Shown piece by piece: positions 1 to 4,720 of a stretch of DNA of 5,390 nucleotides. The notes below the pieces were generated by a model that was given only the letters and a program-made list of their open reading frames with translations, searched no databases and had not been told where the DNA came from. Both the position numbers and the translations under genes were made by a program. Each line of letters opens with the position of its first letter. The stretch's first letter is position 1. Source of the stretch: Campylobacterota bacterium (GTDB lineage Bacteria; Campylobacterota; Campylobacteria; Campylobacterales; Sulfurovaceae); NCBI GenBank assembly GCA_013153345.1, contig JAADEQ010000104.1, positions 1-5,390 on the forward strand, read 5' to 3'.

Positions 1-260
1 TTTAGAGCATCTTTTGATAGCTCAAGAAATTTTTTAATATTCTCTTCTTTTTCAATTATCTCAATAATTAAAGGCATAGTATTTGATAAAGAGACAAGCT
101 CAAAGGTATGAAGCTCTTTATGTTTTCCAATTCCAGCAACTGCCTTATAGACAGTTGCCCCTTTTAGATTTAGCTTTGTAGCATTTTGCAAAAGATATTT
201 CCAAAGCGGCATTGAATTAAATCTATCAATATTATCTAGGTATATCTTTAGATTTTTCAT
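1..260 (-). CDS. DUF190 family (PII-like fold) protein, 3' end cut by window edge
   Basis: Translating the minus strand from the ATG at 260 gives 86 uninterrupted residues before the left edge. The start MKNLKIYLDN, the segment LKGATVYKAVAGIGKHKELH (about residues 32-51) and the strand MPLIIEIIEKEENIKKFL (about 62-79) match what I know of the DUF190 family: N-terminal strand, GxTVxxGIxGxG core, conserved His, then an acidic V/I-rich strand. Family members are usually about 100-115 residues, so some 15-30 residues are missing. DUF190 proteins have a ferredoxin-like fold resembling PII signalling proteins; their biochemical role is unsettled, and some lie beside fluoride channel (crcB) genes. 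The start overlaps the hspR stop as ATGA and has only a weak purine-rich leader, which suggests translational coupling to hspR. The family call is secure; the function is unknown. Confidence 0.85.
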   Translation of the reverse strand, partial: MKNLKIYLDNIDRFNSMPLWKYLLQNATKLNLKGATVYKAVAGIGKHKELHTFELVSLSNTMPLIIEIIEKEENIKKFLELSKDAL

Positions 261-634
261 TCTTTATCTTCAAAAATAATTAAATCACACCTACTCTTTT
301 TTACAATTGCTTTATTTTTTGGCACAAGCCCATCTCTATTTACAGAGCTAAGCTCAGCCTTTAGCCTCTCAATCTCAGCCTCCATCTCCTCCATCTGCTC
401 TTTTAGCCTCAAAATAATATCAATTCCAGCAATATTAACTCCCAAATCTCTTGAGAGGCGCAAAATCATCTTCATTCTATCAATATCTCTTTGAGAATAT
501 AGCCTCATTCTCCCTTTTGTACGAGATGGCTTTATTAGCCCATCTCTCTCATACTGCCTTAGGGTTTGAGGGTGAATATTTAGCATTGAGGCAACAATAC
601 TAATTAGATATACTGGCTCATCATAACTATGCAT
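257..634 (-). CDS. hspR: HspR, MerR-type heat-shock repressor
   Basis: A 125-residue MerR-family regulator. Numbering from the start chosen here, residues 4-10 (YDEPVYL) open the typical HspR N-terminus. A helix-turn-helix follows at about 9-30 (IHPQTLRQYERDGLIKPSR covers its second half), then the wing GRMRLYSQRD (41-50), a dimerisation coiled coil rich in E/M/L (about 74-96), and a hydrophobic tail DLIIF (117-121) like the C-terminal patches linked to DnaK contact in other HspR proteins. HspR represses chaperone genes including its own operon by binding HAIR inverted repeats, with chaperones modulating its activity. It lies 10 nt downstream of cbpA, as in Helicobacter and Campylobacter. An upstream in-frame ATG at 640 would add Met-Ala but leaves no gap after GGAG, so the ATG at 634, with a 6-nt gap, is preferred. 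The stop overlaps the DUF190 start by 4 nt. Confidence 0.93.
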   Translation of the reverse strand: MHSYDEPVYLISIVASMLNIHPQTLRQYERDGLIKPSRTKGRMRLYSQRDIDRMKMILRLSRDLGVNIAGIDIILRLKEQMEEMEAEIERLKAELSSVNRDGLVPKNKAIVKKSRCDLIIFEDKE

Positions 635-640
635 CGCCAT

Positions 641-646
641 CTCCTT
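641..646 (-). promoter_or_regulatory. Ribosome binding site of hspR that decides its start
   Basis: The minus strand reads AAGGAG here, sharing its first bases with the cbpA stop codon TAA (647-645). It sits 6 nt before the ATG at 634 but directly abuts the ATG at 640. Normal Shine-Dalgarno spacing therefore selects 634. The overlap with the stop codon also suits re-initiation by ribosomes finishing cbpA. Confidence 0.75.
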
Positions 647-1556
647 ACTCTGGTAATTTTTGTAGACACTCTTTTAGCTCATCACTAAGCTCATCAACAT
701 TTGGCAACACAATATTTGCCACTAAATAAAGGTCCCCTCTTCCACCATCAGCTTTTGGAAAACCTTTTCCTTTAAGCCTAAATTTTTGTCCATTTTTTGT
801 GTTTTTTGGAATCTTTAGAGTCACTTTCTTCTCTGGAGTCTCAACCTCAATTTTGCCTCCAAATAAAGCGGTCTTTAAAGGGATATCAATTGTCTTATAT
901 AAATCATCTCCTCTTCTCTCATACTCAGTTGATGGAGCAACATTAACCGTGATTAATAAATCTCCCCTTTGACCCTGAAAGCTCTTTCCTTTTCCTCTAA
1001 CTCTTAGAGTCTTTCCAGTCTTTATTCCAGCTGGAATCTTAATATCAAAGCTCTCCCCATTATCCAAAGAGATATGGTGCTTTCCACCAAGAACAGAGGT
1101 AATAAATGGCACTGTTATTGAGGTTCTAACATCCAAATCTGGCGCACTTCTTCCAAATCCTCCAAATCCACTACTATAACCTCTACTACCAAAGCCACTA
1201 CTAAAACCGCCAAATCCAGAAGAGCTGCCACCAAATCCAGAGCTCCCTCCAAAGCCACCACCAAATACTGCTCTTAAAATCTCTTCTAAATCAACTTCTG
1301 CTCCTTGAGAGCTTGCAAAATCATGGAAACTTTGACCTCCAAACATCTGGTCACCAAACTTATCATATTGAGCCTTCTTCTCTGGGTCACTCAAAACCTC
1401 ATATGCGGCATTAATCTCTTTAAACTTCTCTTGCGCTTCTGGTGACTTATTGATATCTGGATGATATTTTCGTGCTAACTTTCGATACGCCTTTTTTATC
1501 TCTTCAGGAGTTGCATTTTCGCTCACTCCTAAAGTCTCATATAAACTTTTAGACAT
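645..1556 (-). CDS. cbpA: CbpA-type DnaJ/Hsp40 co-chaperone
   Basis: A 303-residue class II Hsp40. The J domain occupies about residues 4-68, with the catalytic HPD at 32-34 that stimulates DnaK ATPase. A linker (about 70-97) leads to a Gly/Phe/Ser-rich segment (98-136), then two C-terminal beta-sandwich domains: CTD I from about 141 ([16 protein letters not shown]) and CTD II from about 218 ([20 protein letters not shown], then LKGKGFP). There are no CxxCxGxG zinc-finger repeats, so this is not full DnaJ; length and order match CbpA. It should act in the cytoplasm with DnaK in protein refolding. AAGGAG (1567-1562) lies 5 nt before the ATG. It is the first gene of the cbpA-hspR-DUF190 unit, behind a strong consensus promoter, so HspR control is likely by analogy with Helicobacter pylori. 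Confidence 0.95.
   Translation of the reverse strand: MSKSLYETLGVSENATPEEIKKAYRKLARKYHPDINKSPEAQEKFKEINAAYEVLSDPEKKAQYDKFGDQMFGGQSFHDFASSQGAEVDLEEILRAVFGGGFGGSSGFGGSSSGFGGFSSGFGSRGYSSGFGGFGRSAPDLDVRTSITVPFITSVLGGKHHISLDNGESFDIKIPAGIKTGKTLRVRGKGKSFQGQRGDLLITVNVAPSTEYERRGDDLYKTIDIPLKTALFGGKIEVETPEKKVTLKIPKNTKNGQKFRLKGKGFPKADGGRGDLYLVANIVLPNVDELSDELKECLQKLPE
1149..1265 (-). repeat. Degenerate Gly/Phe/Ser codon repeat in cbpA
   Basis: This stretch encodes residues 98-136 of CbpA, an irregular series of SGFGG and FGGF units. At DNA level the plus strand repeats CCAAATCC at least four times (around 1153, 1162, 1210 and 1230), separated by variable serine-rich spacers. Such G/F linkers are normal in Hsp40 proteins and influence DnaK substrate handling. 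The repeats are imperfect, so this is a low-complexity coding linker rather than a tandem array. Confidence 0.6.
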
Positions 1557-1580
1557 CTGGTCTCCTTAAAATAATATCCC

Positions 1581-1601
1581 AAAAATATATACTATATTTT
1601 T
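1581..1601 (-). repeat. A/T inverted repeat in the cbpA leader
   Basis: Perfect 9-bp arms AAAAATATA (1581-1589) and TATATTTTT (1593-1601) flank a 3-nt centre TAC. If transcription starts near 1605, the repeat lies almost entirely in the 5' untranslated leader, ending 13 nt before the AAGGAG ribosome binding site. In RNA it would form an all A-U hairpin with a triloop, which is weak and temperature-sensitive. It does not directly pair with the ribosome binding site. It may alternatively be a protein-binding site in DNA or a chance consequence of AT-richness. Confidence 0.5.
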
Positions 1602-1611
1602 AATTAGCGAA

Positions 1612-1641
1612 ATTATATCAAAAATATTTAGCCAATGTCAA
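1612..1641 (-). promoter_or_regulatory. Consensus sigma-70 promoter of cbpA-hspR-DUF190
   Basis: The minus strand carries a perfect -35 TTGACA (1641-1636) and a perfect -10 TATAAT (1617-1612) with an 18-bp spacer. TGA immediately before the -10 makes it an extended -10 as well. The predicted start is near 1605, giving a leader of about 49 nt. It is the only promoter in the window with a clear -35. A promoter this strong in front of chaperone genes makes sense if it is held down by a repressor, consistent with the encoded HspR. Confidence 0.8.
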
Positions 1642-1653
1642 TCAAGTTTGATT
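1626..1653. promoter_or_regulatory. Candidate HspR operator region overlapping the cbpA -35
   Basis: Two overlapping signals are visible. First, AATCAAG (1640-1646) matches the right half of the HAIR consensus (ACTCAAG) at 6 of 7 positions. Exactly 7 bp to its left, ATTTAGC (1626-1632) matches the left half CTTGAGT at 4 of 7, so the spacing agrees but the left half is poor. Second, AATCAA-GT-TTGATT (1640-1653) is a perfect 14-bp palindrome. Both touch the -35 hexamer (1636-1641), a position where bound repressor would block RNA polymerase. Assignment to HspR is inference from context and partial consensus. Confidence 0.45.
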
Positions 1654-1698
1654 AAAAAAAGGAGATTTTTTTAGATTTTAAGCTCCCCTAAAGGAGAG
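1654..1698 (-). terminator. Possible weak terminator downstream of purH
   Basis: Shortly after the purH stop the minus strand can form a hairpin, CUCUCC (1698-1693), loop UUUA, GGGGAG (1688-1683), with one G-U pair. A run of seven U lies at 1660-1654, but 22 nt beyond that stem. Alternatively GGAG (1686-1683) can pair with CTCC (1664-1661) directly before the U run, with a long A-rich loop. The two structures are mutually exclusive. Neither is textbook, so some purH read-through into cbpA is possible. Confidence 0.35.
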
Positions 1699-1703
1699 TT
1701 GAA

Positions 1704-3236
1704 TTAATGAAGAAAGTGTCTAACTCCTGTAAAATACATCGCAATATTATGCTCATTTGCAGCCTCAATCACCTCATCATCCCTAATGCTTCCACCTGGC
1801 TCAATAATTGCTACAACTCCAGCCTTTGCAGCCTCATCAACTGAATCTCTAAATGGGAAAAATGCCTCACTTGCAAGCGAAGAGCCTTTAATATCAACTC
1901 CAACCTCTTTTGCCTTCTTTATAGCACACTTTGCAGCATCAACTCTGCTTGTCATTCCCATTCCAATTGCAACAAGGGCTGAATCTTTAACATATACCAC
2001 ACAATTGCTCTTTGTTAAGGCTGCAATCTTATAAGCAATCTCTAAATCTTTTAGCTGCGATTCTGAAGCCTTTTTCTTAGTTACCAATTTTGCCTCTTTA
2101 ACTTCACTATCTTTTACTCTATCACTATCTTGATATACAAAGCCCCCATCAATATGTTTAAAATCACTCTCATCATTTGCAACCTTTAGCCTCTTATCTC
2201 CAAGCTTAAATAGCTTTAATCTTTTTTTCTTACTTAGCTCCTCAATTGCTTCATTACTAAAATTTGGAGCAACAATTACCTCTAAAAAAATCTCATTTAG
2301 CTTTTTTGCAAGCTCTAAATCCACTTCTGCATTAATTGCCACAACCCCTCCAAAAGCTGAAACTGGGTCTGCTTTTAGAGCCTCTTCATAAGCTTTGATT
2401 AAATTATCCCTAATTGCAAAGCCGCAAGGATTTCCATGCTTTACAATACAAACTGCATTCTCATCTCCAAAAGAGCTAGCAATCTTTACTGCGCTATTAA
2501 TATCAGTTAAATTATTAAAGCTTGCTTCTCCTTTTATAGCTTTTAAATTTTTGCTAAAATAGTCATCAAACTCATATAAAGCCCCTCTTTGGTGAGGATT
2601 TTCTCCATATCTTGTATTAAAAACCTTCTTTCCAACAATAAACTGCTTCTCTCCAAAGCCCCCATTAAATCTCTTATTCATATAGTTTGCAATCATTGAA
2701 TCATATGAAGCGGTATGCTCAAAGGCTTTAATCATCAAATCTCTTCTAAACTCAAAGTTATCTTTTTTATTTTTTATTGCATCTAAAACCTTAGAGTAAT
2801 CATTTTTATCTGTAACAATCAATACATCTTGAAAATTTTTTGCAGCTGAGCGAACCATTGTAGGGCCGCCAATATCGATATTTTCAATTATCTCATCAAA
2901 ATCATCTGTTCTTTGAGTTGTCTCTTTAAATGGATATAAATTAACACAAACCAAATCAATTCCGCTAATTTGCAACTCTTTAGCCTCTTCTTGATGCTTC
3001 TTATTATCCCTTTTATATAAGATTCCTCCATGAATATATGGATTTAGAGTCTTTACTCTTCCTTCAAAACACTCTGGAAATTTTGTTACTTTATCAATCT
3101 CAATCACATCAATTCCAGCCTCTTTTAGCTTCCTATAGGTCCCTCCTGTTGAGATTATCTCAAATCCAAGCTCTTTTAATCCTTTTGCAAATTCAACAAT
3201 TCCTTCCTTATCACTAACACTAAGAAGTGCTCTCAT
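1704..3236 (-). CDS. purH: PurH, bifunctional AICAR formyltransferase/IMP cyclohydrolase
   Basis: This 510-residue cytoplasmic enzyme catalyses the last two steps of de novo purine synthesis: formylation of AICAR with 10-formyl-THF, then closure of FAICAR to IMP. The N-terminal MGS-like cyclohydrolase domain (about 1-190) shows [13 protein letters not shown] (29-41), [15 protein letters not shown] (57-71), VNLYPF (98-103) and [15 protein letters not shown] (120-134). The formyltransferase domain shows RYGENPHQ (209-216), the catalytic KHGNPCG with Lys266 and His267, DPVSAFGG (290-297), MTSRVDA (428-434) and the terminal GVRHFLH. Length and motif order are normal, so it appears intact. AAGGA (3248-3244) lies 7 nt before the ATG. 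It is transcribed alone from a promoter shared back-to-back with kdsB, with no other purine gene nearby. Confidence 0.97.
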   Translation of the reverse strand: MRALLSVSDKEGIVEFAKGLKELGFEIISTGGTYRKLKEAGIDVIEIDKVTKFPECFEGRVKTLNPYIHGGILYKRDNKKHQEEAKELQISGIDLVCVNLYPFKETTQRTDDFDEIIENIDIGGPTMVRSAAKNFQDVLIVTDKNDYSKVLDAIKNKKDNFEFRRDLMIKAFEHTASYDSMIANYMNKRFNGGFGEKQFIVGKKVFNTRYGENPHQRGALYEFDDYFSKNLKAIKGEASFNNLTDINSAVKIASSFGDENAVCIVKHGNPCGFAIRDNLIKAYEEALKADPVSAFGGVVAINAEVDLELAKKLNEIFLEVIVAPNFSNEAIEELSKKKRLKLFKLGDKRLKVANDESDFKHIDGGFVYQDSDRVKDSEVKEAKLVTKKKASESQLKDLEIAYKIAALTKSNCVVYVKDSALVAIGMGMTSRVDAAKCAIKKAKEVGVDIKGSSLASEAFFPFRDSVDEAAKAGVVAIIEPGGSIRDDEVIEAANEHNIAMYFTGVRHFLH

Positions 3237-3261
3237 TTAACCATCCTTGAAAAATAAAATT

Positions 3262-3273
3262 GTATAATTATAC
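3262..3273. promoter_or_regulatory. Symmetric bidirectional -10 element between purH and kdsB
   Basis: GTATAATTATAC is a perfect 12-bp palindrome containing TATAAT on the plus strand (3263-3268) and TATAAT on the minus strand (3272-3267), overlapping by two bases. Predicted starts are near 3275 for kdsB (leader about 22 nt) and near 3260 for purH (leader about 24 nt), both reaching their ribosome binding sites. No good -35 is seen on either side; TTGAAA at 3247-3252 is too close (10 bp) to serve. RNA polymerase bound in one orientation should exclude the other. Confidence 0.7.
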
Positions 3274-3296
3274 CTAAATTGATTTAAGGGGCATTT

Positions 3297-4007
3297 ATGA
3301 TAATAATTCCAGCGCGTCTTGCATCAACAAGGCTTCCAAGAAAGGTTTTAGAAGATATTAATGGAACTCCTATGGTAATAAAGACTGCTCTTGGGGTAAA
3401 AGATTTAGATGAGGTTGTAATTGCAACTGACTCAAGTGAAGTGGTTGATATAGCAAAAAGATATAATATCGCTTCAATTTTAACTTCAAGCAGCTGCAAA
3501 TCTGGAACTGATAGAGTCTTTGAGGCTGCAGTTAAATTAAATCTAAAAGATGATGAGATAATTATTAATCTTCAAGCAGATGAGCCCTTTATTGAAAAAG
3601 AGGTTGTTAAAAAACTAATTAATCTAACCAAAAAATATGCTAAAGAGCCTGAAGTAATTGCTACAACTTGCTATAAGATAATTGATTCAAACAAAGCAGA
3701 AGACCCAAATATAGTAAAAGTTGTAACCTCTTTGCAAGATTTTGCCCTCTATTTTTCAAGAAGCAAAATCCCCTTCTCACGAGATAATAATCTAAACTCC
3801 TATAAAGCCCATTTAGGACTCTATGGCTTTACAACCAAAAAACTAAAAGAGTTTTGCAATATGAAAAGTGGAGTGCTTGAGGATATTGAAAAGCTTGAGC
3901 AGCTAAGAATTCTTGATAATAATAAAAAGATAGCCCTTGTTGAAGTTAGCTCAAACAGCTTTGGAATCGATACATATGAGGATTTACAAAAGGCAAGACT
4001 ACTCTAA
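3297..4007 (+). CDS. kdsB: KdsB, CMP-KDO synthetase
   Basis: A 236-residue cytoplasmic nucleotidyltransferase that activates KDO with CTP to CMP-KDO for LPS inner-core assembly. Family motifs appear in order: [14 protein letters not shown] near the N-terminus (5-18, CTP-binding loop), SGTDRV (69-74), NLQADEPFI (91-99) with the Mg-binding Asp94, YFSRSKIPF (152-160), HLGLYGF (172-178), EKLEQLRIL (198-206) and GIDTYEDL (223-230). Ala93 replaces the Gly usual in NxQGDEP, a conservative change. It is slightly shorter than the roughly 250-residue E. coli enzyme but looks complete. AAGGGG (3286-3291) lies 5 nt before the ATG. It is divergent from purH and ends inside the convergent hypA, so no terminator fits between them. 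No other LPS gene is in the window. Confidence 0.95.
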   Translation: MIIIPARLASTRLPRKVLEDINGTPMVIKTALGVKDLDEVVIATDSSEVVDIAKRYNIASILTSSSCKSGTDRVFEAAVKLNLKDDEIIINLQADEPFIEKEVVKKLINLTKKYAKEPEVIATTCYKIIDSNKAEDPNIVKVVTSLQDFALYFSRSKIPFSRDNNLNSYKAHLGLYGFTTKKLKEFCNMKSGVLEDIEKLEQLRILDNNKKIALVEVSSNSFGIDTYEDLQKARLL

Positions 4008-4346
4008 CTCTAAACTCATCAATAACATCTCCTCCCCATCTAATACATCAAGCTCCACCCCACCACAATTTTTACACTCAAAAAAGATTTGATTTTGCTC
4101 ATACCTATTTATATGGCCACACTCCTCACACTTTGCAACAATTGGTTGAATAATCATCTCAAACTCTGCATCTTCACAAATAGTCTTCTCTTTAAATGTA
4201 TTAAAGGCAGTCTCTAGCAAATGAGGCTCAACTCCACTTAATACTCCAATCTTTACAACAATCTTTTTTACTTTAGTTGCATTATGCTTTTTGGCATTCT
4301 CTTCAATCACATCCAAAAGGCTTTGAACAATGCTATATTCATGCAT
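3999..4346 (-). CDS. hypA: HypA, nickel chaperone for hydrogenase maturation
   Basis: A 115-residue zinc/nickel metallochaperone that, with HypB, delivers nickel to the large subunit of [NiFe] hydrogenase; in Helicobacter it also serves urease. It begins [11 protein letters not shown], with His2 and the N-terminus as the nickel-binding site. Two zinc-ligand CxxC pairs are present, CEEC (Cys73, Cys76) and CKNC (Cys91, Cys94), and it ends with the typical [12 protein letters not shown]. Length is normal. The ribosome binding site AAGGGGGTGA (4360-4351) differs from the full anti-16S complement at one base. No hypB, hypC, hypD, hypE or hydrogenase gene is in view, so it stands apart from any maturation cluster and has its own promoter. 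Its last 9 bp overlap kdsB tail to tail. Confidence 0.95.
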   Translation of the reverse strand: MHEYSIVQSLLDVIEENAKKHNATKVKKIVVKIGVLSGVEPHLLETAFNTFKEKTICEDAEFEMIIQPIVAKCEECGHINRYEQNQIFFECKNCGGVELDVLDGEEMLLMSLELE

Positions 4347-4369
4347 AATCTCACCCCCTTCTACTATTA

Positions 4370-4378
4370 ATTATATCA
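4370..4378 (-). promoter_or_regulatory. Extended -10 promoter of hypA
   Basis: The minus strand reads TGATATAAT, a full TATAAT (4375-4370) with the TGn extension. A weak -35, TTGTGT (4399-4394), lies 18 bp upstream and keeps only the TTG. The predicted start near 4363 gives a leader of about 17 nt that is mostly ribosome binding site. No leader structure is evident. Confidence 0.65.
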
Positions 4379-4416
4379 TACAATTTTATTTTTACACAAA
4401 TAAGATAAATTTTTTA

Positions 4417-4425
4417 TGCTATAAT
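4417..4425 (+). promoter_or_regulatory. Extended -10 promoter of the phasin-like/ubiB pair
   Basis: TGCTATAAT is an extended -10 with a perfect TATAAT (4420-4425) and no recognisable -35. The predicted start near 4432 leaves a very short leader of about 13 nt carrying AAAAGGAG (4432-4439), with 5 nt before the ATG at 4445. It is back-to-back with the hypA promoter, the two -10 boxes being about 44 bp apart. Confidence 0.65.
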
Positions 4426-4444
4426 TGATAAAAAAGGAGAAAAG

Positions 4445-4720
4445 ATGATTAAGGATTTAATCTATTTAGGAGTTGGCGGAGCTTTGCTTGCAAAAGAGAA
4501 GATTGAAGAGGAGTTAAATAGTCTGGTTCAAAAGGGCAAAATCTCAAAAGATGATGCTAAAAAGATTTTAGAAGAGGCTAAAAGTAAAGCTTATGAAGAG
4601 GAGCAAAAGATAAAACAAAAAGTTAAAGAGGCTCTAAAAGAGGTGATTGAAGAATTAAATTTAGCAACAAAAGATGATATTAAAGAGTTAAAAGAGATTT
4701 GTAAAAAAGATAAAGCCTAG
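4445..4720 (+). CDS. Phasin-like small helical protein (COG3937-like)
   Basis: A 91-residue Lys/Glu-rich protein. Residues 4-16 (DLIYLGVGGALLA) form a short apolar helix too brief for a confident membrane span. LNSLVQKGKISKDDAKKILEEA (about 24-45) resembles the G-I-S-x-x-x-A-x-x-x-L element of small phasin-like and SHOCT-like oligomerisation modules. The rest is predicted helix or coiled coil, closing with LATKDDIKELKEI (73-85), typical of COG3937 proteins annotated as phasin or polyhydroxyalkanoate-synthesis regulators. No PHA synthase is nearby, so a granule role should not be assumed. The single Cys is near the C-terminus. It has its own promoter and a good ribosome binding site, and its stop overlaps the next GTG start by one base, linking it to the UbiB-type kinase. 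Family call moderately sure; function unknown. Confidence 0.7.
   Translation: MIKDLIYLGVGGALLAKEKIEEELNSLVQKGKISKDDAKKILEEAKSKAYEEEQKIKQKVKEALKEVIEELNLATKDDIKELKEICKKDKA

Noticed and set aside
1149..1265. Tandem or CRISPR-like repeats in cbpA
   Set aside because: Units are short, imperfect and in frame, encoding the Gly/Phe linker expected in Hsp40 proteins.
1557..1703. CIRCE element (HrcA operator) upstream of cbpA
   Set aside because: No TTAGCACTC-N9-GAGTGCTAA-like sequence is present; only HAIR-like half sites were seen.
1786..2034. An 82-codon open frame on the plus strand
   Set aside because: It lies entirely inside purH on the opposite strand, where formyltransferase motifs are well conserved. 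It has no ribosome binding site or recognisable domain.
3233..3244. Mini-ORF ATG GTT AAA TGA overlapping the purH start as ATGA on the minus strand
   Set aside because: Its ATG lies within the purH Shine-Dalgarno region, it encodes only three residues, and it has no binding site of its own. Chance is the simplest explanation.
3284..3499. A 71-codon open frame on the minus strand
   Set aside because: It is the complement of the 5' end of kdsB, whose CTP-binding motif is clear. No family resemblance is seen and it would run into the purH/kdsB promoter.
4386..4403. Dyad TTATTT-N6-AAATAA between the hypA and phasin promoters, considered as a NikR or Fur operator
   Set aside because: The arms are only six A/T bases and the spacing does not match the NikR pattern I know (TATWATT-N11-AATWATA) or a Fur box. 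In AT-rich DNA this is expected by chance.
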